DNA of 5,099 bases from Sphingomonadales bacterium. Its GTDB lineage: Bacteria > Pseudomonadota > Alphaproteobacteria > Sphingomonadales > Sphingomonadaceae. The stretch's first letter is position 1. Each line of letters opens with the position of its first letter. The position numbers and the translations under genes are program-made. Under the pieces are notes generated by a model. That model worked only from the letters and a program-made list of their open reading frames with translations, was not told the DNA's origin and did not search any database. The stretch is from the NCBI GenBank assembly GCA_013298745.1, contig JAAFIT010000207.1:1-5099 (forward strand), in the 5' to 3' direction. Positions 1 to 5,099 of the stretch are shown here, piece by piece.

Positions 1-118
1 GAAAGGCGGCGACGATCCCTGCAATGGCGCACGCCGCGAGCGTGAAAGCAAAGGCCGTCGTATCGCGCTTCAGAATCGCACCGAGAATCAGCGCGGCGGG
101 GCCTTTCCCTCGTGCCAT
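1..118 (-). CDS. Probable membrane protein, N-terminal 39 codons only (runs off left edge)
   Basis: An open minus-strand frame starts with ATG at 116-118 and continues to the window edge. It begins MARGKGPAALILGAILKRDT and continues into an apolar stretch (about residues 21-39) that looks like a membrane helix or a signal anchor. The start lies 4 nt after the methyltransferase stop codon, and the TAGGGCA just before it gives a weak ribosome binding site overlapping that stop. This suggests translational coupling and a shared operon. The protein family cannot be told from 39 residues; a transporter, a membrane-bound kinase or an acyltransferase would all fit. The call rests on the open frame, the tight spacing and the plausible membrane segment. 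Confidence 0.5.
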   Translation of the reverse strand, partial: MARGKGPAALILGAILKRDTTAFAFTLAACAIAGIVAAF

Positions 119-122
119 TGCC

Positions 123-1085
123 CTACCGCCGCGTGATGTCGAGATACCAGCACGTGCCGGTCGGATCCGCAAAGACATGTGTCTGAGCGATCAAGCCCGG
201 ATCGATCTGGGCGCCAAAATCTGCAATGGCTTCCGGCGACCGCCAGATCAGCGGCCAATCCATTACGGCCTCCATGAAGGCCGTTTCATCAAGCCCGGCA
301 CCGAAGTTGCCGATCAGGAGGCGGCCTCCTGGATTCAGCATCGTGAACAGTCGCGTGGTCAGCGCCTCAGCCACTGCCTTTGGCAGATAGTCATAAAGGC
401 CGGCCGAATAGACCAGATCGAACCGACCGAGCTTTTCACCACCGCCCCTCAGGACATCACGGACCGAGCAAGCCACCGGCTCGATTGCCGGAATCGTCGG
501 GCAATAATCCTGCCGGATCGCCGCCAGGCTAAGTTCATCCTGATCAGCCGCGACAAGCCGGCCGACACCACCGGTTGCAAGAGCATTGGACCATTCGACT
601 TCGCGCAAATGGCCGCACGCAAGTGACAGGATCGATGCCTGTGGCGTCGCGATGGCGGCACGGTCGATAGCGTCCGCGAGGAGCATCCGGCGATAGCGCA
701 CGGAACGCGCAACCCTTGCCCCCTGGCATACGGCAGAGACCCGGCGGGCAATATCGTCGGCGTATACCGGCCGGTTTGCCGGATGCAGATAGAGCAGATC
801 AAGCAGGCCGGCGTCGCCCGGATAACCGCGCGGGCGCGCTGAGGCATGGCTTGCGATGGGACATGACCGTGCGATCCGGATCGCCTCGTGCTGGCGCACT
901 TCCCGCATCACATCGCCGAACCATTCGTCGCCCGCGGCTTCACGCAGACCTGTAAGGCGCGCCTTTAACTCGAGCATGAAAGGTTCGGGACCGGCGGAAT
1001 TGAAGAGCGCAATCAATGGGTCAAGCGCCGTGACGACATCATTGCCGGGCGTAACGTCCGTCGGTCGTTCCTGTATTTGCAACAT
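123..1085 (-). CDS. Class I SAM-dependent methyltransferase, substrate unknown
   Basis: This encodes a predicted soluble methyltransferase of 320 aa. Residues 1-145 form a helical N-terminal region (with RGYPGDAGLLDLLYLHP at about 86-102) and 150-320 a Rossmann-type methyltransferase domain. Visible SAM-fold motifs are ILSLACGHLRE (152-162, motif I glycine loop), the acidic end of strand 2 in VAADQDE (D181), RDVL (209-212), FDLVYSAGLYDYLP (222-235) and LNPGGRLLIGNF (250-261). The YSAGLYDYL block resembles a family often annotated, with little proof, as 3-hydroxypalmitic acid methyl ester biosynthesis proteins; a fatty-acid or small-molecule acceptor is therefore only a guess. An upstream ATG at 1127 would add 14 residues, but I chose ATG at 1085 because a GGAGG box (1094-1098) sits 8 nt before it, while the ATGs at 1127 and 1100 have no such site. 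It probably forms an operon with the membrane protein starting 4 nt downstream. Confidence 0.87.
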   Translation of the reverse strand: MLQIQERPTDVTPGNDVVTALDPLIALFNSAGPEPFMLELKARLTGLREAAGDEWFGDVMREVRQHEAIRIARSCPIASHASARPRGYPGDAGLLDLLYLHPANRPVYADDIARRVSAVCQGARVARSVRYRRMLLADAIDRAAIATPQASILSLACGHLREVEWSNALATGGVGRLVAADQDELSLAAIRQDYCPTIPAIEPVACSVRDVLRGGGEKLGRFDLVYSAGLYDYLPKAVAEALTTRLFTMLNPGGRLLIGNFGAGLDETAFMEAVMDWPLIWRSPEAIADFGAQIDPGLIAQTHVFADPTGTCWYLDITRR

Positions 1086-1093
1086 ATCTGCAT

Positions 1094-1098
1094 CCTCC
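1094..1098 (-). promoter_or_regulatory. Ribosome binding site deciding the methyltransferase start
   Basis: The minus strand reads GGAGG here, 8 nt before ATG 1085. The match and spacing are near ideal, and neither ATG further upstream (1100, 1127) has an equivalent. This argues for a 320-residue rather than a 334-residue protein. Confidence 0.75.
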
Positions 1099-1182
1099 AT
1101 ATGCGTTCCAGGCTCGCGGCACCGCACGGCACACGACGCGCTGTCCCGCGATAGAGGCTTGTTTCAGAACGCCCGGATACAA

Positions 1183-1237
1183 GTTCACGCACGATTTACG
1201 CAGAATTGACACACGCACCGGTGCAATCGTTCACGCA
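1183..1237. repeat. 9-bp direct repeat flanking a 10-bp palindrome upstream of the methyltransferase
   Basis: GTTCACGCA occurs at 1183-1191 and again at 1229-1237, 46 bp apart start to start. Between them lies the perfect palindrome GCACCGGTGC (1215-1224). The cluster is 100-150 bp upstream of the methyltransferase start, a reasonable place for an operator. No regulator is encoded nearby, and repeats this short can occur by chance, so this is only a possible binding region. Confidence 0.25.
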
Positions 1238-1262
1238 GGCGTCAAAGCGTGTCTTCGTCAGG

Positions 1263-1415
1263 TCAATTGGCAGTCTGTAGTTTCGCTTGCTGGATTCGCA
1301 TGGCGGCCGTGCCAGACTTTTTGGCGCCACGGCGGGCTTGCAACTGCTGGCGCTCGGCTTTGCCACCAGCGATCGCGAAACAGAAAATCCAGACTGGCCA
1401 GAGTGGCGACGGCAA
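1263..1415 (-). CDS. Candidate small membrane-anchored basic protein (50 aa)
   Basis: This is a short minus-strand frame in an otherwise gene-poor stretch. Starting from TTG at 1413-1415 it begins MPSPLWPVWIFCFAIAGGKA, a proline/tryptophan-rich hydrophobic segment (residues 4-18) suited to a membrane anchor. The rest (19-50, with ERQQLQARRGAKKSG and MRIQQAKLQTAN) is rich in K, R, Q and A and looks like an amphipathic, possibly coiled-coil, helix. The frame is open back to an in-frame TAA at 1449-1451. There is no ATG before residue 39 and no clear ribosome binding site before the TTG. The layout, a short anchor followed by a charged helix, is seen in several small bacterial stress and membrane proteins, but I recognise no family. 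It may be a real small gene or the C-terminal remnant of a lost one. The composition is far more protein-like than the shadows around it. Confidence 0.42.
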   Translation of the reverse strand: MPSPLWPVWIFCFAIAGGKAERQQLQARRGAKKSGTAAMRIQQAKLQTAN

Positions 1416-1752
1416 TCGTCGAGCCGAGGTTGCTGCAAGATTGACGTGTTATATGCTGGATTTTGCAACTAGAAATTGCAGCAGCGGCATCGGTCGCAGA
1501 CAGCGGGGGAGCTCTAAGGCTGGACATCGCCTTGGGGTTACCCCCCTCGCCCGGTAGCGAAGTGGCATAGGGTCCCTGGCTAGCCTCCAAGACAGCGGCG
1601 CACACTCCCATGCCGTCGATATGCCGAAAGCCGATGAATTGAACGTCGATATCACGGCTGGCATCCCGACCTGTCCCAGGAGCCTGTCCTTGGAACCCGT
1701 CTAAGCATTTTAGCCTGAACGTTTGTAAGTTTTCTGAAAGATGAAACAGAAC
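1416..1752. other. Intergenic stretch with no assignable gene
   Basis: About 340 nt separate the small ORF from the tRNA-Gln 3' end. One minus-strand frame stays open from the tRNA through this region to a stop at 1258. Part of it (about 1589-1663) reads in a protein-like way, including DIDVQFIGFRHIDGMGVCAA, but it has no ribosome binding site and no family I recognise. GGGG-TTA-CCCC at 1534-1544 can form a very short hairpin. The stretch could hold a decayed gene or a structured RNA; I cannot assign either. Confidence 0.3.
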
Positions 1753-1827
1753 TGGCTGGGGCGGCAGGATTCGAACCTACGAATGCCGGTACCAAAAACC
1801 GGTGCCTTACCGCTTGGCGACGCCCCA
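1753..1827 (-). tRNA. trnQ: tRNA-Gln (anticodon UUG), CCA encoded
   Basis: This is a complete 75-nt tRNA on the minus strand. The acceptor stem TGGGGCG pairs perfectly with CGCCCCA (1757-1763), followed by G73 (1756) and an encoded CCA (1753-1755). The anticodon stem CCGGT/ACCGG encloses the 7-nt loop TTTTGGT, whose anticodon is TTG (1793-1795 on the plus strand reads caa). The T arm has the standard TTCGAAT loop, and the D arm GCCAAGCGGTAAGGC closely matches that of E. coli tRNA-Gln. The U1-A72 pair and G73 are known glutaminyl-tRNA synthetase identity features. It reads CAA (and by wobble CAG) codons. The gene stands alone between wecA-like gene and the gene-poor stretch. Confidence 0.97.
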
Positions 1828-1841
1828 AAGCATTCCGAGCG

Positions 1842-1869
1842 ACCTAGAAGAGTGACGGACGCGGGGCAA
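1842..1869 (-). promoter_or_regulatory. Possible promoter of tRNA-Gln
   Basis: On the minus strand TTGCCC (1864-1869) and CTAGGT (1842-1847) are separated by 16 nt. The second box lies 14 nt before the mature tRNA 5' end. Both hexamers match the sigma-70 consensus only partly, so position is the main support. Confidence 0.3.
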
Positions 1870-1876
1870 CCCTAAA

Positions 1877-1915
1877 GCGACATGGTGGCGGATCAAACCC
1901 AAGCCGCAATGTCGC
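1877..1915 (-). terminator. Stem-loop after the WecA-like gene, possible terminator
   Basis: Six nt past the stop of the sugar-phosphate transferase the minus strand can form a 7-bp perfect outer stem, GCGACAT (1909-1915) with ATGTCGC (1877-1883). An inner GCGG/CCGC stem (1904-1907 with 1888-1891) extends it. Only a short CTTTA follows, so it lacks the long T run of a classic intrinsic terminator. It may still end or stabilise the transcript and separate it from tRNA-Gln downstream on the same strand. Confidence 0.45.
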
Positions 1916-1921
1916 ACTGGC

Positions 1922-2944
1922 CTATTCCGCTGGGGCACTTGCAGATGCGGTGCCGCGCAAGGCCAGGATCATCGCAGCATAGGCGACCAGACTCACGGCC
2001 AGCCAGGCAAAACCAGAGCCCGGCCACAGCAAGGCCCCGGCATTGGGCAATGCCACAAGCGCGAGGTAAACGACCAGACCAAGGGGCCAACCGATTCGCG
2101 CATAGATGAAATGATGGAGATGGTCGCGTCCCGCCGTGAACGGGGACTGGCCACGCGCCATTCGGGCTGCCATCAGGCGAATCGTATCCAGCACCGGAAT
2201 CGCGAAGAGCAAGGCGACATCATCGGCGGCCATGCCCGATCCTGGTACATTGTAAATGACGATCGCCAACAGGCCGAACAGGGCCGAAACGGCATAGCTG
2301 CCGCCATCGCCCAGAAACAGCTTGCCGGCCATGTTGTAGGCACCGATGACCGCCAAAGCGACGCCCGTTGCGACCAGCAAGGGCAGTAAAGTCGGTGGCG
2401 CGTGTGCCGCCAGGACCAGCGTCCATACCAGCGCCATGCCGGCGACAATGCCGTCCTTGCCATCGGCCATATTGACGGCATTGAGAAGGCCAACAAGGCA
2501 GAGCAGGGTAAAGACCACACCACCGGCAAGCCCCAGAGGCATGGCATGTGACATCGCGGCAAACCGCAAGGTGGTGACGCGGAATTCCGGCACGACAGCG
2601 ATGACGATCAACAACAGCGAAACTGCGGCGAGCAAACGGGTGACGGGCGGCAAGTGGCGGCGATCATCAACCACGCCGATACCGAACATCACTGTAACGG
2701 CCACCACAAGCCACAACAGGTAGCTATCGGCACCCTGCCAGAACGACAGCAATGCCCCCACCACCGACGCTCCACCAACGGCAATACCGCCAACCAGGGG
2801 GGTCGCTCGGGCATGGAGCTTGCGGTCACCGTCCGGCAGATCGAGCAAATCGAGGCCACGACCGATTCGCATCGCGTTGCTGCCGACCAGCACGGCGAAA
2901 CCGAAACCGCACAGGGCCGCCACCAGAAGCGTCAGTGCGAACAT
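1922..2944 (-). CDS. Polyprenyl-phosphate sugar-1-phosphate transferase (WecA/MraY family, glycosyltransferase 4)
   Basis: This is an integral membrane enzyme of 340 aa. The family moves a HexNAc-1-phosphate from a UDP-sugar to undecaprenyl phosphate, the first lipid-linked step of O-antigen, exopolysaccharide or related glycan synthesis. The family motifs appear in order: GDRKLHARATPLVGG (39-53), VVDDRR (91-96, metal/substrate Asp pair D93-D94), NAVNMADGKDGI (155-166, D161 and D164), LGDGGS (211-216), PVLDTIR (250-256) and the cytoplasmic HLHH (275-278). Around ten hydrophobic segments span the protein. HLHH and the NxxNxxDGxDG pattern favour the WecA branch over MraY; the sugar cannot be told. 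A GTG at 2968 is the longest start, but ATG 2944 begins directly at the first membrane helix (MFALTLLVAALCG) and has a weak AAAGAG upstream, so I prefer it. The gene is divergent from the epimerase, which fits a polysaccharide locus. Confidence 0.9.
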   Translation of the reverse strand: MFALTLLVAALCGFGFAVLVGSNAMRIGRGLDLLDLPDGDRKLHARATPLVGGIAVGGASVVGALLSFWQGADSYLLWLVVAVTVMFGIGVVDDRRHLPPVTRLLAAVSLLLIVIAVVPEFRVTTLRFAAMSHAMPLGLAGGVVFTLLCLVGLLNAVNMADGKDGIVAGMALVWTLVLAAHAPPTLLPLLVATGVALAVIGAYNMAGKLFLGDGGSYAVSALFGLLAIVIYNVPGSGMAADDVALLFAIPVLDTIRLMAARMARGQSPFTAGRDHLHHFIYARIGWPLGLVVYLALVALPNAGALLWPGSGFAWLAVSLVAYAAMILALRGTASASAPAE

Positions 2945-3046
2945 CCGCTCTTTCGTTCCCTGCACCACTACGACTAGGAGAGTGCTTTAGGCGCGAAGCA
3001 CGTCCGCGCGCAAGTCTGACAAGCGTTTTCGATAGGGTTTGATGCC
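2945..3046. promoter_or_regulatory. Divergent intergenic region between the transferase and the epimerase
   Basis: These 102 nt separate two genes read in opposite directions and should hold both promoters. I found no convincing -35/-10 pair on either strand. AGGG at 3034-3037, 9 nt before the epimerase ATG, is its likely ribosome binding site. Confidence 0.45.
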
Positions 3047-4044
3047 ATGTCTGTGTTGGTCACCGGAGCCGCCGGCTTTATCGGCGCCCATGTCGTTCGT
3101 GCCCTGCTGGCGCGCGGAGAGCATGTCATTGGCATCGATAATCTCAACGATTATTATCCGGTTGCGCTGAAAACAGCGCGCCTGCGCGGTTTGATCGGCG
3201 AGCAGGCCAACTTCGCTTTTCATGCCATCGATTTTGCCGATCAGGCCGCACTGGCCGACGCCGTTGCCGGTTCGGAAATTGACGGAATCGTCCACCTTGG
3301 CGCACAGGCCGGTGTGAGATACTCGATCGAAAACCCGCGCGCCTATGGCCACAGCAACCTTGTCGGCCATCTCGAACTGCTCGAACTTGCCCGCCAGCGG
3401 CAGGTCCGCCACTTCGTCTATGCCTCGTCATCATCGGTCTATGGCGACACCAGCACCCAGCCCTTTGACGCCGAGGCGCGCGCCGATTCGCCGGTGTCCT
3501 TCTATGCCGCCACGAAAAAGGCCAATGAACTGATGGCCGAAAGCTATGCGCATCTTTACCGCGTCCCGATGACCGGCCTGCGCTTCTTCACCGTCTACGG
3601 CCCCTGGGGGCGGCCGGACATGGCACTGTGGCGCTTTGTCGAGCGGATTTTCGCGCGCCAGCCGCTGCCAATCTACAACCATGGCAAGATGCACGCGATT
3701 TCACCTATATCGACGATATTGTCACCGGCGTGCTGGCAACGCTCGATCGGCCACCCGCCGATGACGGCAAGGCCAAGCCCGGCGGCAGCCTGTCGCCGCA
3801 TGCCGTCTATAATCTCGGCAACGACAGCCCCGAGGAACTGGGGCGGCTGGTCGCCTTGATCGGCGATGCCTGCGGCATCACCCCGGCCCTTGATTATCTG
3901 CCGATGCAGGCCGGCGACGTCACCGCGACCTGGGCCGATATCACGCCGGCGCGGCGCGACCTTGGCTATGATCCAGCGACGCCCCTCAATGTCGGGGTTC
4001 CGGCCTTTGTCGAATGGTATCGCCGCTATACGGGGGCCGCATGA
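3047..4044 (+). pseudogene. UDP-glucuronate 4-epimerase family NAD-dependent epimerase, split by a one-base frameshift
   Basis: This is an extended short-chain dehydrogenase/reductase that would interconvert UDP-glucuronate and UDP-galacturonate. Frame one (from 3047) supplies TGAAGFIG (6-13, NAD-binding G7/G10/G13), D31 of the ribose-binding acidic position, DNLNDYYPVALK (31-42), AQAGVRYSIENP (86-97), SSSSVYG (127-133), the catalytic FYAATKK (Y153, K157) and LRFFTVYGPWGRPDMA (178-193). After ATG at 3689-3691 only CA remains before CGC GAT TTC at 3694-3702, where DFTYIDDIVTGVL and the C-terminal half continue in another frame to the stop at 4044. Restoring one base gives 332 aa, normal for the family; without it frame one ends at 3859 in unrelated residues. 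Both halves look undamaged, so the lesion is recent or a sequence error. The stop overlaps the next start, so truncated translation could also affect that gene. DNLNDYY and AQAGVRYS favour this branch over UDP-glucose 4-epimerase. Confidence 0.88.
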
Positions 4045-5081
4045 GCACATCGCTGCGTCTGTCCGAACGCTGGTTCAACCGCGGCCTGTGGGTCATCGCG
4101 CTGGTGTTTGCCGGCTTCCTGATCGGGCTCGGCAATGTCATCGTCGGCGATCTGCCGCAGGTCGATGGCAAGATCGCCATCGAGGACTTCATCGATCAAA
4201 AGGCCGTGGCGCCGCTGCGGCTTGAACGCGATGCAGCGATTGCCCGCGCCGAGGCCGCGCAGCCGCCGCTCGATCAGGCCGAGTTGCGCCTGCAGGCAAC
4301 ATCACAGGCGTATATCTCGGGCCGCGAGACCTTTGACAATTGGGTGGCGACGCGTACCGCCACCGAGCGCCCTGGCCAGGATGTCGAGCTCATCGCCCGC
4401 ACGGCGCGGCTCGATGCGCTGAAGGCCGCCGAAGACAAGGCGCGCACCGATGCCGAAGCCCAGCGCCAGATCATGCTCGATGCGCGGCAGGCGCAAGCGC
4501 GTGCCGAAGCGCGGATGGAGCCCTACTCAAAAGCCGCCCGCGAGCGTTACGAAGCAGAGTTGCGAACGTCCGAACTGCGGGTGTTCGGCTATCGTCTTGC
4601 CCTTACCCTGCCGCTGCTCGTCATCGCCGGCTGGCTGTTCGCCCGCAAACGCCAGTCGAAATGGTGGCCGTTCGTCTGGGGCTTCATTATCTTCGCGCTT
4701 TTTGCGTTTTTCGTCGAACTGGTGCCCTATCTGCCAAGCTATGGCGGCTATGTCCGCTTTGGCGTCGGCATTATCGTCACCGTACTCGTCGGCCGCTATG
4801 CCATCATCGCGCTCAACAAATACCTCGCCGAACAGCGGCTCGCCGAAGCCCAACCCAACCAGGCGCGCCGCGAAACGCTGAGCTATGACGCAGCGCTCGC
4901 CCGGCTCGACAAGGGCGTCTGCCCAGGCTGCGAGCGCCCGGTGAAGCTCGCTGATCCGACGCTCGATTTCTGCCCGCATTGCGGCATCGGCCTGTTCGAA
5001 CATTGCCACAGTTGCAACGCCCGCAAGAACGCCTTCTCGCCCTATTGCCAGAGCTGTGGGACGGCGGTGACGAGGGCCTGA
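4041..5081 (+). CDS. Membrane protein with coiled coil and C-terminal double zinc ribbon, function unknown
   Basis: This is a 346-aa protein. Predicted layout: an N-terminal membrane helix (about 15-36), a long charged, alanine-rich helical region likely to be a coiled coil (about 55-178), three further hydrophobic segments (about 182-200, 209-230 and 237-257), a short linker, then two CxxC...CxxC zinc ribbons. The first uses C294/C297 and C311/C314, the second C322/C325 and C336/C339. With one helix before the coiled coil and three after it, the coiled coil and the ribbons probably lie on opposite sides of the membrane. The start ATG 4041 overlaps the epimerase stop as ATGA, and GGGGG at 4032-4036 is a possible ribosome binding site; the frame is open upstream (ATG 4014), but that lies inside the epimerase. 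The coupling suggests a role linked to surface polysaccharide, but that is inference. I recognise no named family. An intact zinc site and no peptidase motif argue against calling it an enzyme. Confidence 0.85.
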   Translation: MSTSLRLSERWFNRGLWVIALVFAGFLIGLGNVIVGDLPQVDGKIAIEDFIDQKAVAPLRLERDAAIARAEAAQPPLDQAELRLQATSQAYISGRETFDNWVATRTATERPGQDVELIARTARLDALKAAEDKARTDAEAQRQIMLDARQAQARAEARMEPYSKAARERYEAELRTSELRVFGYRLALTLPLLVIAGWLFARKRQSKWWPFVWGFIIFALFAFFVELVPYLPSYGGYVRFGVGIIVTVLVGRYAIIALNKYLAEQRLAEAQPNQARRETLSYDAALARLDKGVCPGCERPVKLADPTLDFCPHCGIGLFEHCHSCNARKNAFSPYCQSCGTAVTRA

Positions 5082-5084
5082 GCC

Positions 5085-5099
5085 GTGACCTTCGACCTT
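5085..5099 (+). CDS. Possible start of a further downstream gene (5 codons, right edge)
   Basis: GTG ACC TTC GAC CTT starts 3 nt after the preceding stop and would encode MTFDL. A GAGGG box at 5072-5076 lies 8 nt upstream, a good spacing. The tight placement suggests the operon continues beyond the window, but five codons cannot show what the protein is. Confidence 0.4.

Noticed and set aside
24..626. 200-codon plus-strand open frame.
   Set aside because: It lies almost entirely antisense to the methyltransferase, which has clear motifs and a good ribosome binding site; its own product is low in recognisable features.
1206..1234. Plus-strand TTGACA at 1206-1211 as a promoter.
   Set aside because: No acceptable -10 hexamer lies 16-18 nt downstream, and no credible plus-strand gene follows.
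1564..1581. Minus strand AGCCAGGGACCCTATGCC resembles the B12 box of cobalamin riboswitches.
   Set aside because: The match is imperfect, the other conserved riboswitch elements (such as the CCCGCAACTG-type segment) are absent, and no cobalamin-related gene lies downstream.
1720..1752. Hairpin TTCTG/CAGAA just past the tRNA 3' end as a terminator.
   Set aside because: The stem is only five pairs, the loop is 10 nt, and no T run follows on the minus strand.
1753..1827. tRNA-Gln as the attachment site of an integrated element.
   Set aside because: No second copy of the tRNA 3' end and no integrase gene is visible in the window.
3686..3700. Programmed -1 ribosomal frameshifting to join the two epimerase frames.
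   Set aside because: There is no slippery heptamer (X XXY YYZ) at the junction and no evident downstream stem-loop; family members are encoded in a single frame.
4340..4888. 182-codon plus-strand open frame inside the zinc-ribbon gene.
   Set aside because: It is an alternative frame of a gene with clear membrane segments and zinc ligands; the product is rich in Arg, Pro and Ala, as GC-rich shadow frames usually are.

Overview
This is GC-rich chromosomal DNA from what is most likely an alphaproteobacterium, with Sphingomonadales as the best guess. That placement rests on codon bias and the general look of the proteins; no marker gene in the window proves it. The window shows no phage, insertion sequence or CRISPR array.

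Left part (1-1262), minus strand. A class I SAM-dependent methyltransferase (123-1085) is followed after 4 nt by the first 39 codons of a probable membrane protein that runs off the left edge. The two look like an operon. The DNA upstream of the methyltransferase holds a short direct repeat and a 10-bp palindrome that may be regulatory.

Middle (1263-1921). A long, mostly gene-poor stretch carries a 50-codon candidate small gene (1263-1415, minus, TTG start) encoding a membrane-anchored basic peptide. About 340 nt with no assignable gene follow. Then come a tRNA-Gln(UUG) gene (1753-1827, minus), a possible promoter for it, and a stem-loop that may terminate the next gene.

Right part (1922-5099), a polysaccharide-precursor region. 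A WecA-type polyprenyl-phosphate sugar-1-phosphate transferase (minus, 1922-2944) is divergent from a UDP-glucuronate 4-epimerase family gene (plus, 3047-4044) across a gap of 102 nt. The transferase would load the first sugar phosphate onto the lipid carrier, and the epimerase would make a UDP-uronic acid building block. The epimerase carries a clean one-base deletion near 3692-3694 that splits it into two frames. All domains survive on both sides, so it is either a very recent pseudogene or a sequence error. Its stop overlaps, as ATGA, the start of an unusual membrane protein (4041-5081) with a coiled coil, four predicted membrane helices and a C-terminal pair of four-cysteine zinc ribbons. 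A GTG start with a good ribosome binding site at 5085 suggests the plus-strand operon continues past the window.

The points most worth a second look are the epimerase frameshift, the small membrane-anchored ORF, and the coupled coiled-coil/zinc-ribbon membrane protein of unknown function. I see no clear evidence of a wholly new defence or mobile system.
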